From Bacteroidales bacterium (GTDB taxonomy: Bacteria; Bacteroidota; Bacteroidia; Bacteroidales; UBA932): a stretch of 64,000 nt of DNA. The number at the start of each line of letters is the position of its first letter. Position 1 is the stretch's first letter. The DNA is taken from the NCBI GenBank assembly GCA_015060255.1, contig SUYV01000002.1, positions 32,883-96,882 of the forward strand. The letters run 5' to 3'. The position numbers were made by a program, and so were the translations under genes. Positions 20,014 through 29,910 of this stretch are shown here, one piece after another. The notes beneath the pieces were generated by a model that did not search any database, had not been told where the DNA came from, and saw only the letters and a list, made by a program, of their open reading frames with translations.

Positions 20014-21423
20014 CTATCGGTTCTGGATATATTCGTGAATTGCAGCAGCTGCTTTGCGTCCCGCACCCATCGCGAGAATTACGGTAGCTGCACCTGTCAC
20101 AGCATCACCTCCAGCGAATACGCCCGGGCGTGATGTCGCACCGTTCTCGTCAGCTACAATACATCCTCTGCGTGTGGTTTCCAGACCGGTGGTAGTCTTT
20201 GCAATAAGCGGATTAGGAGATGTGCCGAGTGACATGATCACAGTGTCTGTCTCTATGTCAAACTCAGATCCCGGTATTTCTACAGGACTGCGTCGTCCGC
20301 TTTCATCCGGCTCGCCAAGTTCCATCCTGATGCATCTTACTCCGCGTACCCATCCGTTCTCATCCCCAAGGACCTCGACAGGATTTGTAAGCATTGCGAA
20401 CTGTATTCCTTCCTCTTTGGCATGGTGTACTTCCTCTTTTCTGGCCGGAAGCTCGTTCTCGGTGCGGCGATATACAATTGTTGTTTCCGCTCCAAGTCTG
20501 AGTGCAGTCCTTGCTGCGTCCATCGCCACGTTGCCTCCACCGACGACAACAACCTTCCTGCCGGCGTGGATAGGAGTGTCGTAGTCATCGCGGTACGCCT
20601 TCATGAGATTGTTTCTGGTGAGGAATTCATTTGCAGAGAATACTCCGTTGAAGTGTTCGCCAGGTATGTTCATGAAACGTGGAAGTCCTGCTCCTGACCC
20701 GACAAACACTGCCGAGAAACCTTCTGAATCAAGAAGACTGTCGATTGTCACGGTGCGTCCTGCTATGACATTGGTCTCGATCTTTACTCCGAGTGCCCTT
20801 ACTTCATTGATCTCCGCGGCAACAACCTTGTCCTTCGGAAGACGGAATTCAGGGATTCCATACTCCAATACTCCGCCAGGACGATGCAATGCCTCGAATA
20901 TGGTAACGTCATATCCGAGCTTTGCCAGATCTGAAGCACAAGCAAGACCTGCAGGTCCGCTGCCAATGACTGCAACCTTATGGCCGTTGGCTGGAGCTGT
21001 TACCGGCTTGACACCGCCGTTTTCGCGACTCCAATCTGCAACGAAGCGTTCAAGCTTTCCGATTGCGACAGCTTCACCCTTGATGCCGAGAATACAGCTT
21101 CCTTCGCACTGTGTCTCCTGAGGACAAACTCGTCCGCAGATAGCTGGAAGGGAAGAATCTTCTGCAATGATCTCTGCGGCACGTGTGAAATTGCCGGCTG
21201 CCACTTCCGAGATGAATGAGGGAATCTTGATGCTTACAGGGCATGCATTGACGCAGCGTGGATTCTTGCAATTAAGGCAGCGTGTAGCCTCAAGCTGGGC
21301 CTCTTCTGCATTGTATCCGTAGCATACCTCCTCAAAATTGGTGGCACGCACTTTAGGATCCTGTTCTCTGACAGGTACTCTTGGAATCTTGTTTGCCATT
21401 ATCTGCCCCTCCCGATTCTGCAA
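20014..21423 (-). CDS. NADPH-dependent glutamate synthase-like protein (NfnB/GltD family)
   Basis: GSGPAGLACASDLAKLGYDVTIFEA, CxxCxxPxC iron-sulfur motifs, GGGNVAMDAARTALRLGA. Confidence 0.92.
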   Translation of the reverse strand: MQNREGQIMANKIPRVPVREQDPKVRATNFEEVCYGYNAEEAQLEATRCLNCKNPRCVNACPVSIKIPSFISEVAAGNFTRAAEIIAEDSSLPAICGRVCPQETQCEGSCILGIKGEAVAIGKLERFVADWSRENGGVKPVTAPANGHKVAVIGSGPAGLACASDLAKLGYDVTIFEALHRPGGVLEYGIPEFRLPKDKVVAAEINEVRALGVKIETNVIAGRTVTIDSLLDSEGFSAVFVGSGAGLPRFMNIPGEHFNGVFSANEFLTRNNLMKAYRDDYDTPIHAGRKVVVVGGGNVAMDAARTALRLGAETTIVYRRTENELPARKEEVHHAKEEGIQFAMLTNPVEVLGDENGWVRGVRCIRMELGEPDESGRRSPVEIPGSEFDIETDTVIMSLGTSPNPLIAKTTTGLETTRRGCIVADENGATSRPGVFAGGDAVTGAATVILAMGAGRKAAAAIHEYIQNR

Positions 21424-22262
21424 ACGTGATGTTCGCTGGCATCACGCTCTTCTGTGTTATACATTCTCTGACGACGCATCGCCTCGTCGAAATCTACCAG
21501 GTATCCGTCGAATTCCGGACCTTCAACGCATGCGAAACGTACTTTGCCACCGACAGTGACACGGCAGGCTCCACACATTCCGGTGCCGTCGACCATGAGA
21601 GTGTTCAGACTGACAATGACAGGAAGCTCCAGTTTCTTGCATGTAAGTGTTGCGAACTTCATCATGATCATAGGACCGATCGCAACCGCCTGGTCGTATT
21701 TCTTTCCGTCCTCGGTCACCAGTTTCTCAAGAAGTGCTGTGACGAGTCCTTTGAAACCTTCTGAACCATCGTCTGTGCATATGTGAAGATTGTCGCATAC
21801 GGCCTGCATCTCCTCCTTATATATAATAAGGTCTTTAGTCTTGGCTCCGATAATCACATCTACGGCCGCTCCGCGTTCATGCAACCATTTTACCTGTGGA
21901 TAAACAGGAGCAGTGCCGACGCCTCCGGCGATGAATACATATCTTCTTCCCTTGATATCTTCAAGCGGCATTTCAGTGAAGTCAGACGGAACTCCTAGCG
22001 GCCCTACAACGTCTGCAAAGCTTTCTCCAGCGTCATATGAACAGATCTCGCTGGTAGATGCTCCGATCTTCTGGGTGACTATCGTAACGGTTCCGGCATC
22101 CTTGTCGTAATCGCTGATAGTAAGGGGAATCCTTTCTCCCTGTTCGTCTGCTCTTACGATAAGGAACTGTCCCGGAAGAGCAGCTGAAGCCAGACGGCGT
22201 GCTTCTACCTTCATTCGGCATATGGTAGGAGTCAGCATTTCTTTTGAAACAATTCTATACAT
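21399..22262 (-). CDS. Sulfide/dihydroorotate dehydrogenase-like FAD/NAD-binding protein (NfnA-like)
   Basis: PLTISDYD, GGVGTAPVYPQVKWL, MCGACRVTVGG 2Fe-2S motif; overlaps gltD-like gene. Confidence 0.9.
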   Translation of the reverse strand: MYRIVSKEMLTPTICRMKVEARRLASAALPGQFLIVRADEQGERIPLTISDYDKDAGTVTIVTQKIGASTSEICSYDAGESFADVVGPLGVPSDFTEMPLEDIKGRRYVFIAGGVGTAPVYPQVKWLHERGAAVDVIIGAKTKDLIIYKEEMQAVCDNLHICTDDGSEGFKGLVTALLEKLVTEDGKKYDQAVAIGPMIMMKFATLTCKKLELPVIVSLNTLMVDGTGMCGACRVTVGGKVRFACVEGPEFDGYLVDFDEAMRRQRMYNTEERDASEHHVCRIGRGR

Positions 22263-22306
22263 GTCTTATGATTGAATTTTAGGAATATTGCATTATTCTT
22301 ATCCTA

Positions 22307-22314
22307 CAAAGATA
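22307..22314 (-). promoter_or_regulatory. -7 element TATCTTTG (minus) for NfnAB-like operon
   Basis: CAAAGATA upstream of 22262 start. Confidence 0.55.
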
Positions 22315-22321
22315 GTAAAAA

Positions 22322-22363
22322 AATAATACGAGTGACCAGGTTCTGGCCACTCGTATCATTATT
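22322..22363 (-). terminator. Intrinsic terminator downstream of yebC
   Basis: AATAATACGAGTGACCAG / CTGGCCACTCGTATCATTATT stem. Confidence 0.8.
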
Positions 22364-22376
22364 ATCTTAAAACAGC

Positions 22377-23108
22377 TTACGGCTGCATTGTAGTATATAC
22401 GTTCTGTACGTCGTCGTCCTCCTCGATGCGCTCGATAAGCTTCTCAACGTCAGCTTTTGCATCTCCCTCAAGAACCTTGAGGTCTACGTTAGGAAGACGG
22501 GTGAACTCTGCTGCAACGAGCTCGTAGCCGTTCTCCTCGATCCACTTCTGGATGCTGTTGAACGCTGTGAACTCACCGTAAAGAACGATTTCAGTCTCTT
22601 CGTTCTCGTTCTCCTCCTCGAAGATCTCCTCTACGCCATAGTCGATGAGCTCAAGCTCAAGCTCCTCGAGGTCGTATGGATTTGCGGTCTTCATGCGGAA
22701 CATGCACTTGCGGTCGAACATATAGTCTACGCTTCCTGAAGTTCCGAGCGATCCGCCGCTCTTTGTGAAGTATGAACGTACGTTAGCTACTGTACGGTTG
22801 TTGTTGTCGGTTGCGGCCTCTACGAGAACTGCGATGCCGTGAGGACCGTATCCTTCGAATACTACCTCCTTGTAATCTGCCTGGTCCTTGTCGGTCGCTC
22901 TCTTGATAGCGCGCTCGATGTTGTCCTTAGGCATGTTCTCACTGCGTGCAGTCTGGATGAGCGCACGGAGACGTGGGTTACCCGTAACGTCAGCGCCACC
23001 CTGCTTTACAGCTATAGTGATTTCCTTTCCGATCTTGGTGAAGACGCGGGCCATATGACCCCATCTCTTGAATTTTCTCTCCTTGCGGAACTCAAATGCT
23101 CTTCCCAT
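22377..23108 (-). CDS. YebC/PmpR family DNA-binding regulator / translation factor
   Basis: MGRAFEFRKERKFKRWGHMARVFTKIGKEI, ENMPKDNIERAIKRA. Confidence 0.95.
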   Translation of the reverse strand: MGRAFEFRKERKFKRWGHMARVFTKIGKEITIAVKQGGADVTGNPRLRALIQTARSENMPKDNIERAIKRATDKDQADYKEVVFEGYGPHGIAVLVEAATDNNNRTVANVRSYFTKSGGSLGTSGSVDYMFDRKCMFRMKTANPYDLEELELELIDYGVEEIFEEENENEETEIVLYGEFTAFNSIQKWIEENGYELVAAEFTRLPNVDLKVLEGDAKADVEKLIERIEEDDDVQNVYTTMQP

Positions 23109-23115
23109 AGTATGA

Positions 23116-23796
23116 TTATTTTGCTTCGATGCGGCTGATATACTTGTCTACGTCGTATGCCTGCATTGACATAGGGTATTCGTCCTTGATTCTCTTGTAG
23201 AAGGCGAGAGCCTTGTCGTTTTCGCCAAGCTGCTCTGCAACGATACCTGCGTCAAGAAGGTATTCGGCTGCAAAAGCATTGTCAGCTGCTGCAGCTGCCT
23301 TTTCAAAGTAGCCAAGTGCTGTGCTGTATTCCTCAAGATTTACATAGCAGTCACCGATGCATGCAAGAGCACGTGCCTTGAAGATCTCATCCTTGCCGTT
23401 GTATGCCTTGAAGTAGTCAAGTGCTGCCTCGTAGTTCTTGAGGTTGTACTCGCATACGCCTGCATAGAAGTTTGCAGACTTGCCTGCCTTGTTGCCATAC
23501 TGGTCAATGATCTGCTCGAATCCGAGAACATTACCGTCTCCGTAGAGTGCAAGTGCAAAACCTGTTGAGTCTGCTGCATTGCGGAAATTCTCTTCAGCAA
23601 ACGCCATCTGGCCCTGAGCCTCTGCTACCTTTGGCTGGTGGACAAACTTGTACCAGCAGAAGAATCCTGCTCCTGCAACGAGGAGGACACAAAGTGAGAT
23701 AAGGAGAGTCTTCTTGTTCTCGTTGAAGAACTGCTCTGTCTTTGAAACGGCCTCAACTACTGCCTCAGCCTTTTCGTTTTTGATTTCTTTAGCCAT
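23116..23796 (-). CDS. Tetratricopeptide repeat membrane protein
   Basis: N-terminal TM; TPR-like ALACIGDCYVNLEEYSTALGYFEKAA. Confidence 0.85.
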   Translation of the reverse strand: MAKEIKNEKAEAVVEAVSKTEQFFNENKKTLLISLCVLLVAGAGFFCWYKFVHQPKVAEAQGQMAFAEENFRNAADSTGFALALYGDGNVLGFEQIIDQYGNKAGKSANFYAGVCEYNLKNYEAALDYFKAYNGKDEIFKARALACIGDCYVNLEEYSTALGYFEKAAAAADNAFAAEYLLDAGIVAEQLGENDKALAFYKRIKDEYPMSMQAYDVDKYISRIEAK

Positions 23797-23858
23797 ATTT
23801 TAATAGTTTTATATTTGTCTTGAAACATCCGGTGCGGCTGCATCCGAAAAACAGGCGG

Positions 23859-23866
23859 CAAATTTA
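23859..23866 (-). promoter_or_regulatory. -7 element TAAATTTG (minus) for TPR gene
   Basis: CAAATTTA upstream of 23796. Confidence 0.45.
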
Positions 23867-23928
23867 TAAAAAAATGTCCAAACTCACAATAAAATCCACC
23901 CGAACGACTCATATGTTGAAAAAATTAT

Positions 23929-23936
23929 TACTTTTG
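23929..23936 (+). promoter_or_regulatory. -7 element TACTTTTG for small ORF upstream of nhaA
   Basis: TAnnTTTG consensus 15 nt before the 23952 ATG. Confidence 0.5.
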
Positions 23937-23951
23937 CGCCCGTTTCATAAA

Positions 23952-24305
23952 ATGAATGTAAAAACCATCATATGTCTGCTGCTGTCTATAGTCCTTTATG
24001 GGCTCATGGACAAGGAAGACGTGCCTGTCCGCGAAACGTCCGTGACATGTGTCGTGGAGACATCGCTCTTGTCGTCTGCAATGCCTTCAGGAAGAGAGGC
24101 CAATACCGTAGAACCTATGTCGGGCAGGGTCTCCAATGCACACGCAAGAAGGATAAGTGCCAGCGAAGTCATCCTGATTGCAAGGCCGTCCCGGAAGCCT
24201 GTATCACATTCATTTGTAAGTCTTTGCAGGAATTTTCTTCTTTTCCTTCCCGGCTATGAGGCGGTGCCTCACAGGCTGGCTATTCTTGGTAAGAGGATAA
24301 TTTAG
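23952..24305 (+). CDS. Hypothetical 117-aa secreted/membrane-anchored small protein
   Basis: Internal ATG of ORF 23820..24305 with signal-like MNVKTIICLLLSIVLYGLMD and a promoter -7 element directly upstream. Confidence 0.5.
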   Translation: MNVKTIICLLLSIVLYGLMDKEDVPVRETSVTCVVETSLLSSAMPSGREANTVEPMSGRVSNAHARRISASEVILIARPSRKPVSHSFVSLCRNFLLFLPGYEAVPHRLAILGKRII

Positions 24306-24328
24306 AATATATTGATCAGCAACCTGTG

Positions 24329-24350
24329 CCGGACAATCATCCTTGTCCGG
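24329..24350 (+). terminator. Hairpin between small ORF and nhaA (CCGGACAA TCATCC TTGTCCGG)
   Basis: 8-bp perfect stem; no long T-run, so could be attenuator or structural. Confidence 0.45.
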
Positions 24351-24386
24351 TTATCCATGTGTGGAGAAACTTAATTTTATAAAGCT

Positions 24387-25733
24387 ATGTCAAATTCAAA
24401 CTACAGTTTCCTGAGTAAGTTTAAAAAACACGTCAATTCGAGTGTGGTGTTGATATTCTTCACCGTACTCGCACTTATATGTGCCAATATCCCGGTAGTA
24501 AAGGATTGGTATTTTTCCCTTTGGCAGAACGAAGTCATGTTCTCTGTGGGAAATTTCAACTTCTTCAGCCATAACGGACATCCTATGTCTCTTGGTGCAG
24601 TCATCAATGACTTCCTTATGGCTATCTTCTTCCTCTCTGTGGGTCTCGAGATCAAGAGAGAGATCAGAGTGGGCGAGCTGTCCACAAAGGAAAAGGCCCT
24701 GCTCCCTATAATCGGAGCATGTGGCGGTATGCTTGTACCGGTGCTTGTCTTTGCACTTGTATGTCCGTCCGATCCTGCAATGCAGCGAGGACTTGCCATC
24801 CCTATGGCGACGGATATCGCCTTTTCGCTGGGTGTACTTGCAGTCTTCAAGACAAGAGTTCCCGTGGGACTTAAGGTTTTCCTTGCCGCACTTGCCGTTG
24901 CGGATGACCTCGGCGGCATCATCGTGATCGCTCTGTTCTATTCATCGGACATAAACATGATGTTCATGCTTCTTTCTGCTGCTTGCGTCGTGCTTATGGT
25001 TGTCGCTAATATTGCAAAGATCCGTTCGAAGGCATTCTATGTCACAGTCGGTCTTGTACTCTGGTATATGATGCTCAACTCAGGAATACATGCTACAATT
25101 TCAGGTGTTATCGTGGCATTCTGCATACCTGCTACACTCAAGAAGGGAACAGGCCACTATCTCGAGCGTATCAGAAAGAATATCAACAAGTTCCCTGTTA
25201 TCGAGGTGGATGACCTTCACAACACGGTCGTGCTGACCAACGAGGAGATACATACTCTCAAGAGCATCGAGTCAGCTGCCGACAAGATGATCAGTCCGCT
25301 TCAGGATCTTGAGGACAGCTTGCACTTCCTCATCAATTTCATCGTCATTCCTCTCTTTGCTTTTGCAAACGCGGGAATCGATCTCTCGCAGATGAGCGTG
25401 GGAAGCCTTTTCTCCGGTGTAGGTCTTGCAGTAATGTTAGGTCTTGTACTTGGAAAATTCCTCGGCGTATTCAGCTTCTCATGGCTTGCAGTGAGACTCA
25501 AGGTGGTCACCCTTCCGGCCGGAGCCGACTGGAAATCATTTGCCAGCGTATGTGTAGTTTGCGGTATCGGATTCACCGTATCCATGTTCATTGCTGATCT
25601 TTCATATGCAGGACTTGGAGCATCAGGTGTCGCATTGCTGAATCAGGCAAAGCTTGGAGTGCTTTGCGGATCTGTGGTGTCCGCGCTTCTCGGCTCTTAT
25701 CTTTTGAACCGTACACTTCCGAAGGAGAAGTAA
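24387..25733 (+). CDS. nhaA: Na+/H+ antiporter NhaA
   Basis: FFLSVGLEIKREIRVGELS, PMATDIAFSLGVLA, LPAGADWKSFASVCVVCGIGFTVSMFI. Confidence 0.95.
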   Translation: MSNSNYSFLSKFKKHVNSSVVLIFFTVLALICANIPVVKDWYFSLWQNEVMFSVGNFNFFSHNGHPMSLGAVINDFLMAIFFLSVGLEIKREIRVGELSTKEKALLPIIGACGGMLVPVLVFALVCPSDPAMQRGLAIPMATDIAFSLGVLAVFKTRVPVGLKVFLAALAVADDLGGIIVIALFYSSDINMMFMLLSAACVVLMVVANIAKIRSKAFYVTVGLVLWYMMLNSGIHATISGVIVAFCIPATLKKGTGHYLERIRKNINKFPVIEVDDLHNTVVLTNEEIHTLKSIESAADKMISPLQDLEDSLHFLINFIVIPLFAFANAGIDLSQMSVGSLFSGVGLAVMLGLVLGKFLGVFSFSWLAVRLKVVTLPAGADWKSFASVCVVCGIGFTVSMFIADLSYAGLGASGVALLNQAKLGVLCGSVVSALLGSYLLNRTLPKEK

Positions 25734-25734
25734 T

Positions 25735-26259
25735 CTAAGATAAAATCTTTCTGCTGATGCCTGTCTCAGGGAAATATTCTTCCGGGGCAGGCATTGCTGT
25801 ATCTGCCAGCTGTCTGGCAATAAGCATGTCTTTCATTTCTGCCTTATGCATCTCCAGGCCTTCGATCAGCCTTTCCAGCAACCTTGGGAAGAATTTTCGC
25901 AATTCAGTCAGGGTGTCGCAGATTGTCTCGCAACTGAACATGATGCTTTCCCTCTCATCCATAATGATCGGCCTTACCAGAAATGTACTCAGCATCGCCC
26001 CGTTTGAAGCTTTAAGAAACAGGCTGCTGCTTTCCTTGTCAATCGCGAAGAATATCCTGATTGACAATATGCCTTCCTCATATTCAACCACTGCAGTATT
26101 GTCTGCTATGCTGAACATTATGCAGTTTTTCTCGAAAGTAGGGTAGTATCCTTCCTCCATCATATATCTGAAGATGCTCCTCAGGCTCAGTGAGCCGTAT
26201 GCTTTCATGCCGTTCGTTTTCATTGTGTCCGTTTTTGGTACAGACATAGATAGGCACAT
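25735..26259 (-). CDS. Hypothetical protein (YbjN-like compact alpha/beta domain possible)
   Basis: 174-aa ORF convergent to nhaA; exact start uncertain. Confidence 0.6.
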   Translation of the reverse strand: MCLSMSVPKTDTMKTNGMKAYGSLSLRSIFRYMMEEGYYPTFEKNCIMFSIADNTAVVEYEEGILSIRIFFAIDKESSSLFLKASNGAMLSTFLVRPIIMDERESIMFSCETICDTLTELRKFFPRLLERLIEGLEMHKAEMKDMLIARQLADTAMPAPEEYFPETGISRKILS

Positions 26260-26336
26260 ATGATACCGAAGTGATTCATAAGACGATATTTTTCATAATT
26301 TTTCGAAAACAGGTGTCGTAATATCATCCTTTTTAT

Positions 26337-26344
26337 TAAATTTG
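26337..26344 (+). promoter_or_regulatory. -7 element TAAATTTG for lipoate ligase/glycine cleavage operon
   Basis: TAnnTTTG consensus 20 nt before lplA-like ATG. Confidence 0.55.
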
Positions 26345-26364
26345 GATGATTTTAAGATTGTCCG

Positions 26365-27066
26365 ATGAAGTACGTCACAATACCTGATAATGCTCAAAGG
26401 AGGCTCCCGTTCTATCTGGCGATGGAGGAATACGTTGCGGCCCATGTGGACGAGGAATCCTTTTTTATGTGGCGTGTGGCTCCGACAGTCATAATAGGAC
26501 GCAATCAGGTCCTGGAAAATGAAGTCAACATGGAGTATTGTCGTAAGGCTGGCGTCCTGGTGGTCCGTCGTAAAAGCGGCGGCGGGTGTGTCTATTCCGA
26601 CATGGGAAACCTGATGATTTCATTCATCTCCGACAGGGGAGATGTGTCTGCGGTCTTTGACAGATATATGTCTGCATTGGCCGCATCATTATGCGATCTA
26701 GGGCTCCCGGCGGTGGCTTCTGTACGTAATGACATAATGGTGGATGGAAGGAAGGTAAGCGGCAACGCGTTTCACCAGCTTCCGGACCGCAGCATAGTCC
26801 ACGGGACATTGCTCTATTCTACCGACCTTGAGGCTCTGACCGAGGCGATAAGACCTCCGGTGGAGAAGCTCCAGAGGCATGGGGTGGAGTCTGTCAGACA
26901 AAGGGTGGTGAATCTTGCGGAATACAAGGATGTCAGTCCTGTGCTGGATTCTGCTGAAACTCTGGAAGACCATCTGGTGTCGTGGTTTACTGACGGCAGG
27001 ATCGAGCTGACCGCGGAGCAGGTTGCGGAAATAGAAGAGATGGAAAAGGAATATCAAATATATTGA
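26365..27066 (+). CDS. Lipoate--protein ligase family protein
   Basis: PTVIIGRNQ, RRKSGGGCVYSDMGN, HGTLLYSTDL motifs. Confidence 0.92.
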   Translation: MKYVTIPDNAQRRLPFYLAMEEYVAAHVDEESFFMWRVAPTVIIGRNQVLENEVNMEYCRKAGVLVVRRKSGGGCVYSDMGNLMISFISDRGDVSAVFDRYMSALAASLCDLGLPAVASVRNDIMVDGRKVSGNAFHQLPDRSIVHGTLLYSTDLEALTEAIRPPVEKLQRHGVESVRQRVVNLAEYKDVSPVLDSAETLEDHLVSWFTDGRIELTAEQVAEIEEMEKEYQIY

Positions 27067-27069
27067 CAT

Positions 27070-28161
27070 ATGGAAGAGAATCTTTTGAAAACCTGTCTTT
27101 ATGACAAGCATGTGGCCCTGGGAGCTCTTATGAGCCCGTTCGGAGGTTTCATCATGCCTATCCAGTACACTAACATCACGGATGAGCACAATGCAGTACG
27201 CCAGAAGGCCGGAATGTTCGACGTTTCTCACATGGGTGAGATCTTCGTCAGCGGTCCGGATGCTGAGAAGTTCGTGAATCATGTATTCTCAAACAACATC
27301 GCAGGCATGGAAGACGGCAAGATCCTCTATGGCATGATGCTGTACCCGAACGGAACAACAGTCGATGACCTCCTGGTCTATAAGGAATTCGTTCCGGATC
27401 ATTATCTTCTTGTTGTCAATGCCTCCAACATTGCAAAGGATTACGAATGGCTCTGCGCACAGGCAGAAGGCTATGATGTCAAGGTTGACAACCAGTCGGA
27501 TGTATGGGGACAGATAGCCCTGCAGGGACCTGAGGCAGAGAAGTATGCGGTGGAGACCCTCGGACTGGCTCCGGCTGCAGAACTTGGATTCTATACCTAT
27601 TACAGGACAGATGACATGATCGTCAGCCGCACAGGATATACCGGTGAGGACGGATTCGAGATATATGCTTCTCTTGAGGTCATAAACAATATGTGGGACA
27701 CGCTTCTTGCAGCAGGCGTTGTTCCGTGCGGACTCGGCTGCCGAGACACTCTCCGCTTCGAGGCGGGTCTTCCTCTTTATGGCCACGAACTCAGCGATGA
27801 GATCACTCCGCTTGAGGCCGGACTGGGAATGTTCGCAAAGATCAAGGATAAGGCGGAGTTCATCGGTCGTGATGCTCTCGTTGCACAGAAGGAGGCAGGT
27901 CTGACACGCAAGAGCGTCGGCATCGAGCTTCAGGACAAGGCAATCCCGCGTGCAGGATATCCAGTTGAGGTGAATGGAGTGCAGGTCGGAGTCGTGACAA
28001 CAGGATACCGCTCGATATCGACTGACCGCAGCGTATGCGTGGCGATGGTGGACAAGGCATACACCGAGCTTGGGACTCAGGTGGAGATCCGCATCCGCAA
28101 GAAAGTGTTCCCTGGCGTAGTGACAAAACGCCGTTTCTATGAAACCAATTATAAAAAATAG
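27070..28161 (+). CDS. gcvT: Glycine cleavage system T protein (aminomethyltransferase)
   Basis: GMFDVSHMGEI, SRTGYTGEDGFEIY, GLGCRDTLRFEAGLPLYGHEL. Confidence 0.97.
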   Translation: MEENLLKTCLYDKHVALGALMSPFGGFIMPIQYTNITDEHNAVRQKAGMFDVSHMGEIFVSGPDAEKFVNHVFSNNIAGMEDGKILYGMMLYPNGTTVDDLLVYKEFVPDHYLLVVNASNIAKDYEWLCAQAEGYDVKVDNQSDVWGQIALQGPEAEKYAVETLGLAPAAELGFYTYYRTDDMIVSRTGYTGEDGFEIYASLEVINNMWDTLLAAGVVPCGLGCRDTLRFEAGLPLYGHELSDEITPLEAGLGMFAKIKDKAEFIGRDALVAQKEAGLTRKSVGIELQDKAIPRAGYPVEVNGVQVGVVTTGYRSISTDRSVCVAMVDKAYTELGTQVEIRIRKKVFPGVVTKRRFYETNYKK

Positions 28162-28169
28162 ATAAAATT

Positions 28170-28553
28170 ATGGCAAAGACAGTAGAAGGACTCTATTACA
28201 GCGAGTCGCACGAATGGGTAAAGGTAGAAGGTAATGTTGCTGTTATCGGCATCACTGATTTCGCACAGCATGCTATGGGCGACCTCTCATATGTTGATAT
28301 GCCTGAGGTTGACGATGAACTTGAGGCAGGTGAGGAGTTCGGTGCGGTAGAGAGCGTAAAGGCTGCCAGCGACCTTTTCTGCCCTGTTTCAGGAACTGTT
28401 GTCGAGATCAATGAGGCCCTTGAGGATGCTCCGGAGCTTTTGAACGAAGACGCTTTTGCAAACTGGATCATGAAGGTCGAGATGAGCGATCCTTCTGAGC
28501 TCGAAGGCCTTATGGATGCGGCGGCATACGAGGCAATGTGCGCTAACGAGTAA
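28170..28553 (+). CDS. gcvH: Glycine cleavage system H protein
   Basis: FGAVESVKAASDLFCPVSG lipoyl-Lys motif. Confidence 0.97.
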   Translation: MAKTVEGLYYSESHEWVKVEGNVAVIGITDFAQHAMGDLSYVDMPEVDDELEAGEEFGAVESVKAASDLFCPVSGTVVEINEALEDAPELLNEDAFANWIMKVEMSDPSELEGLMDAAAYEAMCANE

Positions 28554-28563
28554 TTTTACGGCT

Positions 28564-29910
28564 ATGGCATTCGCATATTTTCCACATACGGAAGATGATG
28601 TGCGCCAGATGCTGGACAGAATCGGAGTGGAGTCCCTTGAGGATCTCTACTCCGATGTCCCTCAGGATGTCATCTACCGTGAAGAGTACGACCTTCCGGA
28701 CGCAATGTCCGAGCTTGAGGTCCGTCAGTATTTCGAAGAGCTTGCAGAGCAGAACACAAACCTGTTCTGCCTTTGCGGTCTTGGAGCATATGACCATTAT
28801 TCTCCAGCCGTGATCCCTCATATCATTTCCCGTTCGGAATATCTTACAGCATACACTCCATATCAGCCGGAAGTATCCCAGGGTACACTCCGCTATATTT
28901 TCGAGTATCAGTCTATGATAACCGAACTGACCGGAATGGACTGCACCAACGCGTCCATGTATGACGGCGCGACAGCAGCAGCAGAGGCTGTGATGATGTC
29001 AATGGCGGCAACGAAGAAGAAGACACGTGTCCTTCTGTCTGAAGGCCTCCTTCCGCAGGTCGTTAAAGTGGTCAGGACGTACGCAAAGTATAACGGAATA
29101 GAGTTGGGATTAATCCCTTGCCATGAGGGTGCCACTTCATATGGTGCACTTCTTACCGAGCTTGCTGCCGGTGATGTGGCGGGAGTCCTTGTTCCGGGCA
29201 TCAACAAATATGGTGTGATAGAAGACCTGACAGGCTTTGCCGATGCTGTTCATGCGCAGAAGGGTCTGCTGATGGTGTATTCCGACCCATCATCGCTTGC
29301 TGTGATCAAGACTCCGGGCGAGTGGGGGGCTGACATTGTCTGCGGAGATTCTCAGAGTCTTGGCGTGCCTCTTTGCTATGGAGGTCCATATGTCGGTTTC
29401 CTTGCATGTACCAAGGACCATGTCCGCAAGCTTCCTGGAAGAATTGTGGGAGCGACACGCGATGTTGATGGAAAGCGTGCCTATGTCCTTACGCTTCAGG
29501 CCCGCGAGCAGCATATCCGCCGCGAAAAGGCGACCAGCAACATCTGCTCAAACCAGTCTCTGATGGCTCTTTATGTGACAGTATATATGTCTCTCATGGG
29601 TCCGCGCGGTCTTCGTGAGGTGAATGACCTCTGCTATGGCGGAGCACACTATCTGCACGACCGTCTCCTTGAGACCGGCCTCTTTGAGAAGGCTTTTGAC
29701 AAGCCTTTCCTCAAGGAGTTCACTCTCAAGTCTCTTGTCCCAGTGGAACTGCTGCAGGACAGACTTCAGATGTGCGGTGTATTCGGAGCAGTCGAGGTTG
29801 AACCTGGCCTTGTGAATTTCTGCGTTACCGAGAAGGTGTCAAAGGACAATCTTGATGCGGTATTATGTATAATCAAAAGTCTTTCAAGTGAGGAGGAGGC
29901 ACATGCATGA
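28564..29910 (+). CDS. gcvPA: Glycine dehydrogenase (aminomethyl-transferring) subunit 1
   Basis: [17 protein letters not shown] start within ORF 28516; N-terminal GcvP half. Confidence 0.95.
   Translation: MAFAYFPHTEDDVRQMLDRIGVESLEDLYSDVPQDVIYREEYDLPDAMSELEVRQYFEELAEQNTNLFCLCGLGAYDHYSPAVIPHIISRSEYLTAYTPYQPEVSQGTLRYIFEYQSMITELTGMDCTNASMYDGATAAAEAVMMSMAATKKKTRVLLSEGLLPQVVKVVRTYAKYNGIELGLIPCHEGATSYGALLTELAAGDVAGVLVPGINKYGVIEDLTGFADAVHAQKGLLMVYSDPSSLAVIKTPGEWGADIVCGDSQSLGVPLCYGGPYVGFLACTKDHVRKLPGRIVGATRDVDGKRAYVLTLQAREQHIRREKATSNICSNQSLMALYVTVYMSLMGPRGLREVNDLCYGGAHYLHDRLLETGLFEKAFDKPFLKEFTLKSLVPVELLQDRLQMCGVFGAVEVEPGLVNFCVTEKVSKDNLDAVLCIIKSLSSEEEAHA

Noticed and set aside
26260-26364. Possible glycine riboswitch upstream of the gcv operon
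   Set aside because: Leader after the -7 element is only ~20 nt, too short for an aptamer; no conserved core seen.
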